A DNA stretch of 64,000 nt, taken from NCBI RefSeq assembly GCF_002561455.1, contig NZ_NTUP01000019.1:42606-106605 (forward strand). The letters are read 5' to 3'. The DNA is from Bacillus sp. AFS015802 (GTDB lineage: Bacteria > Bacillota > Bacilli > Bacillales > Bacillaceae_B). Both the position numbers and the translations under genes were made by a program. The first letter of the stretch is position 1, and each line of letters begins with the position of its first letter. This document shows positions 25,590 through 32,657 of this stretch, piece by piece. The notes beneath the pieces were generated by a model. It searched no databases and was not told where the DNA came from. It saw only the letters and a program-made list of their open reading frames with translations.

Positions 25590-26363
25590 TTAAACTGAAC
25601 TTTGCTTAGATCCTTTATTACCGGGAGCAAACCAGCCCAACAAGGCAATCCCCACCAGTACTCCATAGAAAATCAAAGTCCATACGGTACTATGCGGAAA
25701 ATCATGATCCAGCACCCCGATATCTTCATGGGCAAGGGTAATGACCGCAAGCTTCACTCCCACCCAGGCGACAATGGCATAAGCCGTCGTTTCCAGTGCA
25801 GGGCGTTTTTCCAATAACTGAACGAACCAGGTTGCCGCATATTTGATCAGGATCAATCCTGCAATCCCACCAAGGACGACCACGATGAATTGTCCACCGT
25901 CCATACCTCCGAAATCCCCAAGTGGAGAGTCAGGCAGGCCAAGGGCAAGGGCAACAGCTGCGAGGATGGAATCGATGGCAAACGCAAGGTCTGCGAGGGC
26001 AATTTTCCCAACTGTCGGCCAGAATCCTTTGCCGGCTGCTTCTTCTTCCGTTTCTTCCTGATTCTTCTCATTATCCTTCCCAAACTTCGCTTTGATGACA
26101 TGTTTGAGACCGAGATACAGCAGGTAAGCTGCACCGATCGCCTGAATTTGCCAGACATTTGCGATGAACGAAATGGCAAAAAGGGCTACAAACCTGAAGG
26201 CAAATGCCAGGAAGATCCCGTATTTGATGGCTCTCTTCTTTTCATCCTCAGGCAAGTGTTTCGCAATGACAGCGAGAACCAGGGCATTATCTGCTGACAA
26301 TAAGCCCTCGAGGCCGATCAGGATTAATAAAGTCCATCCATATTCCAGCCAGATTGAATCCAT
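25590..26363 (-). CDS. TerC-family membrane metal transporter (YceF/YkoY-like)
   Basis: The 257-residue protein has seven or so membrane helices and the two acidic metal-site motifs of TerC: EGLLSADNALVLA near the N-terminus and DLAFAIDSILAA in the middle. An acidic loop (KDNEKNQEETEEE) separates the halves. B. subtilis relatives YceF and YkoY (MeeF, MeeY) export manganese and help load metal onto secreted enzymes. The ATG at 26363 has GGGGAG upstream and matches YceF length. No yybP-ykoY riboswitch is visible. Confidence 0.82.
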   Translation of the reverse strand: MDSIWLEYGWTLLILIGLEGLLSADNALVLAVIAKHLPEDEKKRAIKYGIFLAFAFRFVALFAISFIANVWQIQAIGAAYLLYLGLKHVIKAKFGKDNEKNQEETEEEAAGKGFWPTVGKIALADLAFAIDSILAAVALALGLPDSPLGDFGGMDGGQFIVVVLGGIAGLILIKYAATWFVQLLEKRPALETTAYAIVAWVGVKLAVITLAHEDIGVLDHDFPHSTVWTLIFYGVLVGIALLGWFAPGNKGSKQSSV

Positions 26364-26475
26364 ATGTATCACTCCCCAATACAAAGTGAGCTTTTACAAG
26401 CCCAGGATTTCACAAAAATGAGTCCTGAACTTATCTTACCACTTAATTCTTATTAAATACGATTCAAAAATGTTT

Positions 26476-26505
26476 TTGCATCCCCAGAGAGTTTCATGGT
26501 ATAGT
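26476..26505 (+). promoter_or_regulatory. Sigma-A promoter of the vmlR leader
   Basis: TTGCAT, 18 bases, TATAGT. Transcription would start near 26512, just ahead of the leader-peptide ribosome site. Confidence 0.6.
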
Positions 26506-26530
26506 GTATTTACTAAATATGACAGGAGTG

Positions 26531-26623
26531 ATGGGTGGACGATGAAGAACTAATCTTATTTTCGAGACGTTTGAAATTTCATATTTCAAATTAACTTAAA
26601 ATAGGATTAGTCTGCCCATTTTT
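26531..26623 (+). terminator. Attenuator terminator 1 enclosing the leader ORF
   Basis: Inner stem: 26549-26562 (ACTAATCTTATTTT) with 26598-26611 (AAAATAGGATTAGT), 14 pairs with one wobble. Outer stem: 26531-26538 with 26612-26619. A T5 run follows. The 5' arm lies in the leader ORF, so a ribosome there would block it. Confidence 0.6.
26535..26594 (+). CDS. Leader peptide of vmlR
   Basis: A 19-residue ORF, MDDEELILFSRRLKFHISN, starting with GTG and preceded by AGGAG at 6 bases. It sits between the promoter and the resistance gene and overlaps the 5' arm of terminator 1. By analogy with erm and ABC-F leaders, drug-stalled ribosomes on this ORF should change downstream folding. The overlapping ATG at 26531 would give only four residues and lacks correct spacing. 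Confidence 0.6.
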   Translation: MDDEELILFSRRLKFHISN

Positions 26624-26682
26624 ATATGCGTTTTTAGCTATTGAACGATTGATAGCTTTCTTTGTGTACGTGACCGGTACGG

Positions 26683-26716
26683 CTAATCCTTCCAGAACGA
26701 TTGGGAGGATTTTTTT
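26683..26716 (+). terminator. Attenuator terminator 2 before vmlR
   Basis: AATCCTTCC (26685-26693) pairs with GGGAGGATT (26703-26711), followed by a T run to 26716. Its 5' arm CTAATCCT (26683-26690) is also an exact complement of AGGATTAG (26603-26610) in terminator 1, so the two folds compete. Confidence 0.7.
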
Positions 26717-26720
26717 GTTC

Positions 26721-26740
26721 TCCCTTTTTAAAGAAAGGGG
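26721..26740 (+). promoter_or_regulatory. Hairpin covering the vmlR ribosome site
   Basis: TCCCTTT pairs with AAAGGGG around TTAAAG. The right arm is the Shine-Dalgarno sequence of vmlR, so the hairpin may add translational control. Confidence 0.5.
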
Positions 26741-26748
26741 AAGATACT

Positions 26749-28380
26749 ATGAGAGAAATAATGAAATTATTGAATATACGGTATGAATTCATGGACCACA
26801 CCATATTTGAAAAGGTGAATGGCAGCGTGCAGGAAGGGGACGTCATCGGAATCATAGGGAATAACGGGGCCGGAAAGTCGACCCTGCTGCAACTGATCGC
26901 GGGTGAACGGACACCAACGGAGGGACAGATCCAATGGCTTCACCACGATGTGACGATCACCATGGTAGAGCAGGAAACCGAAACCCATTCCTCACAAGGG
27001 ATGACACCATCACAAGCCGCTTTACTGGAAAAATGGCAAGTTCCCAGTCAAGAATTCCAGCAGATGAGCGGCGGGGAAAAACTGAAGGCAAGGCTCGCCA
27101 AAGGGTTCTCAGAGAGATCAGACCTTCTCTTATTGGATGAACCGACGAATCACCTGGATCGACAGAGTCTGGAGCTTCTGACTAAACAGATTAAAGAGTA
27201 CAAAGGCACTATTCTCCTTGTCTCCCATGACCGATTTTTTCTCGATGAAGCGGTGACGAGGATATGGTCCATCGAAGGGAAGAAGCTGATTGAGCATAAA
27301 GGCCATTATTCCAGCTACATGGAGGCGCGCAAAGAGCGTAGGATGACTCAACAACGGGAGTATGAAAAGCAACAGAAGATGGTGGAGAGGATTGAGAAGC
27401 AGATGAAGGAACTCACCTCCTGGTCTGAAAAAGCCCATGCCGAGTCCACGAAACAGGAAGGATACAAAGAACATTACCGCGTCAAAGCAAAACGTATGGA
27501 CACCCAGGTCAAATCCAAGCAAAAGCGTCTTGAAAAAGAACTGGAAAAAACAAAAGTAGAAGAAGTCGAAAAGGAGCATAGCGTCCACTTCTCCATCCAA
27601 TCCACCCACAAAACGGGGAAGCGTTTCCTTGAAGTAAAGGGACTTAAGAAATCTTTTGAGGGACGGACCTTATTTGAAAACGCAAATTTCACCGTCCAAC
27701 ACGGTGAAAAGATATCGATCCTTGGACCGAACGGCAGCGGGAAAACGACACTGTTGAAGATCATCATGGGAATGGAACCGGCAGAAGGCGACGTATGGAT
27801 GTCACCATCTGCCAATATCGGCTACCTGACCCAGGAAGTGTTCGATCTGCCCCTCGACCAGACGCCGGGGGAGCTCTTTCATAAAGAAACCTATGAAGAG
27901 CGAGGGAAGGTTCAGACGCTGATGAAGCATCTCGGATTTCAGACGTCTCATTGGCATTCCCCGATTCGAAATATGAGCATGGGGGAACGGGTGAAGGTGA
28001 AACTGATGAAATACATCCTCGAAGAAAGGGACGTATTGATCCTCGATGAACCGACGAACCACCTGGATCTCGCTTCCCGGGAGCAGCTGGAGGAAACCCT
28101 GTCCGAGTACAATGGTACCTTGATCGTTGTCTCCCATGACCGTTATTTTCTTGAAAAAACGACAGAAGTCCAGCTTTTGATCGAAAGCGGGACCATTAAA
28201 AAGCAGCTGGATGAGCCGGCATCTGAGCGGGATGACAAAGAAGAACAGCGGATGAAACTCGAGACGGAGAGGCAGGAAGTGCTGGGGCGCCTCAGTTTTA
28301 TGAGACATGAGGATGAGGGGTATGCAGAACTCGATAGGAAGTTTATTGAATTGACTAAGCGGATTAATGAGCTGAAGTAA
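26749..28380 (+). CDS. vmlR: ABC-F ribosome-protection protein VmlR
   Basis: The 543-residue protein has two ATPase domains (about 1-200 and 305-480), each with Walker A (GNNGAGKST; GPNGSGKTT), signature (MSGGEK; MSMGER) and Walker B-LDEPTNHLD, no membrane segments, and a charged linker with QQREYEKQQKMVERIEKQM. This linker and the C-terminal extension are very close to B. subtilis VmlR, which displaces lincosamides, streptogramin A and pleuromutilins from the 50S subunit. The ATG at 26749 follows AAAGGGGAAG. Expression is probably attenuated by the leader at 26476-26748. Confidence 0.92.
   Translation: MREIMKLLNIRYEFMDHTIFEKVNGSVQEGDVIGIIGNNGAGKSTLLQLIAGERTPTEGQIQWLHHDVTITMVEQETETHSSQGMTPSQAALLEKWQVPSQEFQQMSGGEKLKARLAKGFSERSDLLLLDEPTNHLDRQSLELLTKQIKEYKGTILLVSHDRFFLDEAVTRIWSIEGKKLIEHKGHYSSYMEARKERRMTQQREYEKQQKMVERIEKQMKELTSWSEKAHAESTKQEGYKEHYRVKAKRMDTQVKSKQKRLEKELEKTKVEEVEKEHSVHFSIQSTHKTGKRFLEVKGLKKSFEGRTLFENANFTVQHGEKISILGPNGSGKTTLLKIIMGMEPAEGDVWMSPSANIGYLTQEVFDLPLDQTPGELFHKETYEERGKVQTLMKHLGFQTSHWHSPIRNMSMGERVKVKLMKYILEERDVLILDEPTNHLDLASREQLEETLSEYNGTLIVVSHDRYFLEKTTEVQLLIESGTIKKQLDEPASERDDKEEQRMKLETERQEVLGRLSFMRHEDEGYAELDRKFIELTKRINELK
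27658..27671 (+). repeat. Dispersed 14-mer inside vmlR
   Basis: Exact GAGGGACGGACCTT, read as codons for Glu-Gly-Arg-Thr-Leu at the start of the second ATPase domain, where related proteins also have a GxRTLF sequence. Confidence 0.7.
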
Positions 28381-28385
28381 TGATA

Positions 28386-28415
28386 GGCATCCGGCAGTGG
28401 TCGGGTGCTTGTATT
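28386..28415 (+). terminator. Likely terminator of vmlR
   Basis: GCATCCG pairs with CGGGTGC (one wobble), then TTGTATTTTATT. Confidence 0.55.
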
Positions 28416-28566
28416 TTATTACTATCTTCATAATTTTCGACGAAACCACTTGGAAATAGAAGCTCATGTCAAGAAAAATTGGAAGGAACCTCATGATACA
28501 GATTTCCACCCATTTTCCAAATCAACTATACTCAAATAAATGAATGTGATGGGAGGTGGGGAAATC

Positions 28567-29010
28567 GTGCAAAGAATGACTTTTATGTTCCTAACGGGCT
28601 CTTTACTCTTTGCAGGGTGTTCGAATACAGAACAAGCTGATGCATACACCGTGAAGGAAGCGACTGACAATGGTGACACGATCGTGGATGAAGAAGGGGA
28701 AGTAACCAATCTGGACAAATTATTGCGTTTCGTAGACGGGATACAGGAGAAAAAAGAGTCTGAATTGACGGTATCAAACTTTTTCAACAACCAGGTAAGC
28801 GTGAATGAAATAGCGTACGATGGAAGTAAAGTGAATTATGTATTGAAGACTGGGGGCGGGGAAGAAAAGAGGAGTGCGGTTTGCGACGGAATCGAAGAAA
28901 GGAGCGGGTTCATCTCTTTGACAGGGTGTGACGGAGAAGAGGATTCCATCGGGCTCGTTCAGGTCTCGGAATATAAAATAAATAAGGCCAGGGCTTCAAT
29001 GAAAGAATGA
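28567..29010 (+). CDS. Lipoprotein, DUF4362-like
   Basis: The 147-residue protein has a short lipoprotein signal with lipobox LFAGC (about residue 17). The segment NGDTIVDEEGEVTNLDKLLRF resembles DUF4362 proteins, shown here within 20 residues as GDTIVDEEGEVTNLDKLLRF. The function is unknown. I take the GTG at 28567, which has GGGAGGTGGGG upstream; earlier in-frame starts put this ribosome site inside the protein. Confidence 0.62.
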   Translation: MQRMTFMFLTGSLLFAGCSNTEQADAYTVKEATDNGDTIVDEEGEVTNLDKLLRFVDGIQEKKESELTVSNFFNNQVSVNEIAYDGSKVNYVLKTGGGEEKRSAVCDGIEERSGFISLTGCDGEEDSIGLVQVSEYKINKARASMKE

Positions 29011-29011
29011 A

Positions 29012-29042
29012 AAAAAGCATCCAGAACCGGAGGCTTTTTTTA
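29012..29042 (+). terminator. Terminator after the DUF4362-like gene
   Basis: AGCATCC and GGAGGCT pair with one mismatch around AGAACC, and seven T follow. Confidence 0.6.
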
Positions 29043-29113
29043 CGTATTTGGAAGGGATTTCTATATTGATAGCCGAATGAAGAAGAGAGTCATCGGTTTG
29101 GAGGTGAAGGTAG

Positions 29114-30031
29114 GTGGAGGAAGGCAGGATTGGGGTGCAGATCAAGGAACTGCGAAACCATTTCGGGATATCCCAGCAGGAGCTCTGCAAGAATATCTGC
29201 AGTCAATCGTTTATAAGCAGGATTGAAAGCGGCGATCTTTCTCCGTCGGCGGGCCTATTGTATCGATTATCCATGAGGCTGGGGGTGGATATGAATTATT
29301 TCCTTGAAAGCGTCTATGTTCCCCGCATAGATTATGTACAGGAGGTTCTCCTGCAATTAAGCGAGTCCTTAAAGAAGAAGAACTATGAGCAGATTAAAGA
29401 ATTGGTCAATCATGAGCGGGGCAACCCTCTATTTGTACATGGGAGGAACAGGCAGCAGCTGCTTTGGTATGAAGCGATCTATTTTTATAAAATTCACGAT
29501 GACTTCCATCGGGCCTTAATGCTTCTGGATGAGGCACTCTCCATGAGGCATACCACTTCAAAGAGTCACTCCGAGAAGGAAATCGAAATCTATTTAACGA
29601 AGGCGAATATACATACTGAACGAAAGGATCTGAATAAAGCACACTCCATGTATAAAGACATCCTGACTTATATCAATCGGCTGCCTGTCATCCGGGATAA
29701 GGAATTATTGATCAAGGTGTATTACAACTATTCGCGTTCCTTGTATTTGAATGGAGAGTTGGAGGAATCACTTCTATTTGCTCTAAACGGAATCAGGGAG
29801 TGCCGTGAAAATAGAATCCTCTACGGTATGGGAGAGTTATATTTTCAAATGGGGAGGGTGTATAGGGATCAATCAGAGAATGAACTTTCCAAAGGCTATT
29901 TTGAAAAAGCAAGGATGGTGTCTCAATTGATGGAAGATGAAGACCTGGAGAGAATGTCTGATTCACAGAAGGAGCTTGTAAGGGAGAGGGAGTTGTGTCT
30001 ACGGGAGGTTCCATTCGGACATCATAAATAG
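29114..30031 (+). CDS. Helix-turn-helix regulator with TPR-like repeats, PlcR/RNPP-like
   Basis: The 305-residue protein opens with an XRE helix-turn-helix (about 5-65: IKELRNHFGISQQELCKNIC, then SFISRIESGDLSPS). The rest is helical repeats with TPR-like spacing (about 80-290), such as ALMLLDEALSM and ELYFQMGRVYRDQSENE. This is the architecture of RNPP regulators (PlcR, NprR, Rgg), which bind short secreted peptides. The start is GTG with GGAGGTGAAGG upstream. The next gene follows 11 bases later and is probably co-transcribed. I find no clear signal-peptide gene next to it. Confidence 0.78.
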   Translation: MEEGRIGVQIKELRNHFGISQQELCKNICSQSFISRIESGDLSPSAGLLYRLSMRLGVDMNYFLESVYVPRIDYVQEVLLQLSESLKKKNYEQIKELVNHERGNPLFVHGRNRQQLLWYEAIYFYKIHDDFHRALMLLDEALSMRHTTSKSHSEKEIEIYLTKANIHTERKDLNKAHSMYKDILTYINRLPVIRDKELLIKVYYNYSRSLYLNGELEESLLFALNGIRECRENRILYGMGELYFQMGRVYRDQSENELSKGYFEKARMVSQLMEDEDLERMSDSQKELVRERELCLREVPFGHHK

Positions 30032-30042
30032 GAGGCGATCTG

Positions 30043-30468
30043 TTGAATGTAAGAAAAGAAGTACAGACGATAAACTGGACCCTGTTTGGAGTGATGACAT
30101 TAGCTGGTCTCGTTTCTGCCGGGAGCACCCTCACCAAATTAAAAAACTTAACACCGGAACAAGAAACAGAGGGACAATCGAGATTTCGAGTTCAGTGGGA
30201 ACAGCCAGAGACCATCTTAGCTTTGATTCTGGGGAGCATTACCCTTCTCCTTATTCTCGGATGGAAGAAGCTGTTTCCTTTTAATGTTCCACTTGCGATG
30301 ATAGTGGGTGGGGTATGGTATGCCTTTTTATTTCAAGTGACGACCGTTGGATGGGCTGGTCTGATCGGGTTCGTGGGCTTACTCATTGCCATGGTGGCAG
30401 GGTTATTGATGATCATTATTTATGCGTTCGGTGCACGAAAGTGGGGATTGAGGCGTCGCGAAGAATGA
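30043..30468 (+). CDS. Four-helix membrane protein of unknown function
   Basis: The 141-residue protein has hydrophobic segments at about 12-30, 58-75, 83-100 and 104-127, with a polar loop containing TPEQETEGQSRFRVQWEQ after the first helix, and ends RKWGLRRREE (positive, so inside). I do not recognise the family. It starts with TTG after AGGAGG and lies 11 bases behind the PlcR-like regulator gene, so it may be that regulator's target or partner. Confidence 0.65.
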   Translation: MNVRKEVQTINWTLFGVMTLAGLVSAGSTLTKLKNLTPEQETEGQSRFRVQWEQPETILALILGSITLLLILGWKKLFPFNVPLAMIVGGVWYAFLFQVTTVGWAGLIGFVGLLIAMVAGLLMIIIYAFGARKWGLRRREE

Positions 30469-30471
30469 ACC

Positions 30472-30497
30472 AAAAAAAGGGCCTGATCACAGCCCAA
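30472..30497 (-). terminator. Terminator of the first tandem small gene
   Basis: On the minus strand GGGCTG pairs with CAGGCCC (one bulge), then seven T. Confidence 0.6.
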
Positions 30498-30514
30498 AAG
30501 TAACCATTTTATCA

Positions 30515-30706
30515 CTATCGTCCGCCTACTAAGTACTTCAAATGGTTGGACTCACCACTGCAATGAGCATCATATCCCTCACCTCTATAAGTATCATAAC
30601 AATCACCTTTAAGGTATCCTTGAGAGAAAAAGGCCTCCTTAATGCTGCCCACGATGACGACTCCGACCATGAAGGAAAAGGGAATCAGAACGAATAACCA
30701 AACCAT
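30515..30706 (-). CDS. 63-residue membrane protein, tandem copy A
   Basis: One N-terminal membrane helix (MVWLFVLIPFSFMVGVVIVG) precedes a polar tail with SQGYLKGDCYDTYRGEGYD and ends in a glycine-rich GGR. AAGGAGG lies 8 bases before the ATG. It is a close paralog of the gene at 30821-31012 with the same length and the same upstream bases, so the two arose by tandem duplication. The tail contains two cysteines. The family is not recognised and the function is unknown. Confidence 0.7.
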   Translation of the reverse strand: MVWLFVLIPFSFMVGVVIVGSIKEAFFSQGYLKGDCYDTYRGEGYDAHCSGESNHLKYLVGGR

Positions 30707-30820
30707 TTCACAACCTCCTTTTTTAAAAACAAAGGTGTATATCAGGGTGTTATAAATAGTAATTTTATCTTTCCCTTTTTATAGGGGAAACCCAGGCCAT
30801 TGAAAAGATTCGTGTCGTTT

Positions 30821-31012
30821 TCAGTTACCCCCTGTATACCATTTGTAAGAATTGGACTGCCCGCGGCAGGAGGTGTTAAACCCTTCTGTTTTATGAGTAT
30901 TGTAGCTTTCTCCTTTAAGATACCCTTGTGAAAAGTATCTCTCCTTTATGCTGCCCACGATGACAACTCCGACCATGAACGACATGGGGATCAGAACGAA
31001 TAACCAAACCAT
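30821..31012 (-). CDS. 63-residue membrane protein, tandem copy B
   Basis: Paralog of copy A: MVWLFVLIPMSFMVGVVIVG, then SIKERYFSQGYLKGESYN and a C-terminal WYTGGN. The membrane half is nearly identical between copies, while the tail has diverged (one cysteine here, two in copy A). The frame is open further upstream to 31066, but AGGAGG lies 8 bases before the ATG at 31012. The 115 bases between the copies should hold a separate promoter for copy A. Confidence 0.7.
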   Translation of the reverse strand: MVWLFVLIPMSFMVGVVIVGSIKERYFSQGYLKGESYNTHKTEGFNTSCRGQSNSYKWYTGGN

Positions 31013-31241
31013 CAGCACAACCTCCTTTTTAGTAGGAAAAGCAGGTGAACTTCCAACTGTTGTCATATCTGATACTATCGTACCACATATGATATGGAAA
31101 AATATAGATAATCATTCCGGGAAGGCATCTCCTTTATCCCCCGCATACCCCGAGATGTTGCCGAATATGATTTTTATACAGGACGGTCCTATCCGCCGTT
31201 CATCTGGTATATAATGAATCTATCACCTTCAGGAGGTACAT

Positions 31242-31670
31242 ATGAAACAGCAAAACTATGAAAATCACAGTAAGGTAGATCCGGTATTCCATGTAGGAAT
31301 TGCCCTCTCAGCACTTATTACACTCATTTTGACCATCACCTTTTTCGTGAAGAATGTGGGGGGTCAACCACTGCTTAGCTTTTTAGTCCTCGTAGCGGTG
31401 ATCACCATCATCCTGATCGGGGTGAGACTCCGGACGTATGCGCTTCAGGTGCAGGACCGGGTGATCCGTACGGAAGAGAATTTCCGTTACTACCGTCTCA
31501 CAGGGAATGAACTGGATGGCCGGCTATCCCTGAAGCAGATCATCGCACTCAGGTTTGCTCCGGATGAAGAATTCCCGGTGTTGGTCGAACGAACACTGTC
31601 GGAAAACTTAACACCCAATGACATTAAAAAAGCTGTGCAGAACTGGCGTGCAGATCATCATCGCGTATAA
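31242..31670 (+). CDS. DUF6526-family membrane protein
   Basis: The 142-residue protein has a polar N-terminus (QQNYENHSKVDP), two adjacent membrane helices (about 18-36 and 44-62) and a cytoplasmic domain ending NDIKKAVQNWRADHHRV. This matches the short Bacillus proteins grouped as DUF6526. The function is unknown. AGGAGG lies before the ATG. A terminator follows, so it is not part of the ABC operon downstream. Confidence 0.7.
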   Translation: MKQQNYENHSKVDPVFHVGIALSALITLILTITFFVKNVGGQPLLSFLVLVAVITIILIGVRLRTYALQVQDRVIRTEENFRYYRLTGNELDGRLSLKQIIALRFAPDEEFPVLVERTLSENLTPNDIKKAVQNWRADHHRV

Positions 31671-31684
31671 ACAACAAGGATTGG

Positions 31685-31714
31685 ACCGCTCATTCATGGG
31701 CGGTTACGTTTTTT
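31685..31714 (+). terminator. Terminator of the DUF6526 gene
   Basis: ACCGCTC pairs with GGGCGGT (one wobble); TACG and seven T follow. Confidence 0.7.
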
Positions 31715-31730
31715 TAGAAGGAGGCTCGTT

Positions 31731-32657
31731 ATGCCGAACGAAATCATGGTGGATGTGAAAGAGTTAGTGAAAAGATATGGTTCCTTTACGGCGGTGAAGG
31801 GAGTCCGCTTTCAGGTGGAGAAGGGGGAAATCTTCGGATTGCTCGGGCCGAACGGGGCCGGGAAGACGACGACGATCGAGATGCTCGTGGGACTCCGGAA
31901 GCCTGACGCGGGGACGGCAAGCTTAGCCGGATTTGACGTGAAGAAAGATGTGAATAAAGTGAAGGAAGTGATCGGGGTCCAGCTTCAGTCGACCTCATTG
32001 TTTGAACTGCTCAAGGTGGAGGAAATCCTCCATTTGTATGCGAGCTTTTATCCGAAGAATGTGGACATCGATCAACTGATTGAGGACATGCTGCTGACGG
32101 AGAAACGGAAGGACCGGATCAAGGGACTTTCCGGTGGACAGAAGCAGCGTCTGGCGATTGCCCTGGCACTGATTCATGATCCGAATATTGTGTTCCTTGA
32201 TGAACCGACGACGGGACTGGATCCTCAGGCAAGAAGGACGCTATGGGATATTGTGCTGCGACTCAAGGAGCGGGGGAAGACGGTGATTCTGTCGACTCAC
32301 TATATGGATGAAGCCCATGTGCTCTGCGACCGGATCGGCATCATGGACCAGGGGGAGCTTATTGCCCTCGATACACCTGGAAATCTCGTGAAAACCTTGC
32401 AGTCGACAAGCACGATCGAATTCCATCTGGACAATCCTCCTGAGCAAGTTTGGTTCATGAAGATGGATGGAGTGGAAGAAGTCGCCATCAAGGATACGTT
32501 CGTCCAGCTCTATACAGATGAACTTCAGCGTGCCTTGACTTCATTGATTTCACTTTCAACAGAGCATGACTTGAAAATCGAGGACCTTCAGACCCGTCAG
32601 GCAACACTCGAAGATGTCTTCATCCATATGACAGGAAGGAGGCTGCGGGAATCATGA
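31731..32657 (+). CDS. ABC exporter ATP-binding protein
   Basis: The 308-residue protein has the full set of ABC ATPase motifs: Walker A GPNGAGKTTT (about 39), signature LSGGQKQRLAIA (about 135), Walker B VFLDEPTTGLD (about 155) and the switch histidine in LSTHYMDEA. A C-terminal extension of ~90 residues is typical of DrrA/CcmA-like drug exporters. AAGGAGG precedes the ATG. The stop overlaps the start of the permease gene by four bases, so they form one exporter, like B. subtilis YvfR-YvfS. The substrate is unknown. Confidence 0.87.
   Translation: MPNEIMVDVKELVKRYGSFTAVKGVRFQVEKGEIFGLLGPNGAGKTTTIEMLVGLRKPDAGTASLAGFDVKKDVNKVKEVIGVQLQSTSLFELLKVEEILHLYASFYPKNVDIDQLIEDMLLTEKRKDRIKGLSGGQKQRLAIALALIHDPNIVFLDEPTTGLDPQARRTLWDIVLRLKERGKTVILSTHYMDEAHVLCDRIGIMDQGELIALDTPGNLVKTLQSTSTIEFHLDNPPEQVWFMKMDGVEEVAIKDTFVQLYTDELQRALTSLISLSTEHDLKIEDLQTRQATLEDVFIHMTGRRLRES

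Noticed and set aside
26364..26475. yybP-ykoY manganese riboswitch upstream of the TerC gene
   Set aside because: The conserved purine-rich and GCCCA-type elements are not present in the short upstream region.
26531..26545. ATG-initiated ORF MGGR before vmlR as the leader peptide
   Set aside because: Only 2 bases separate it from AGGAG. The overlapping GTG ORF of 19 codons has correct spacing and covers the attenuator arm.
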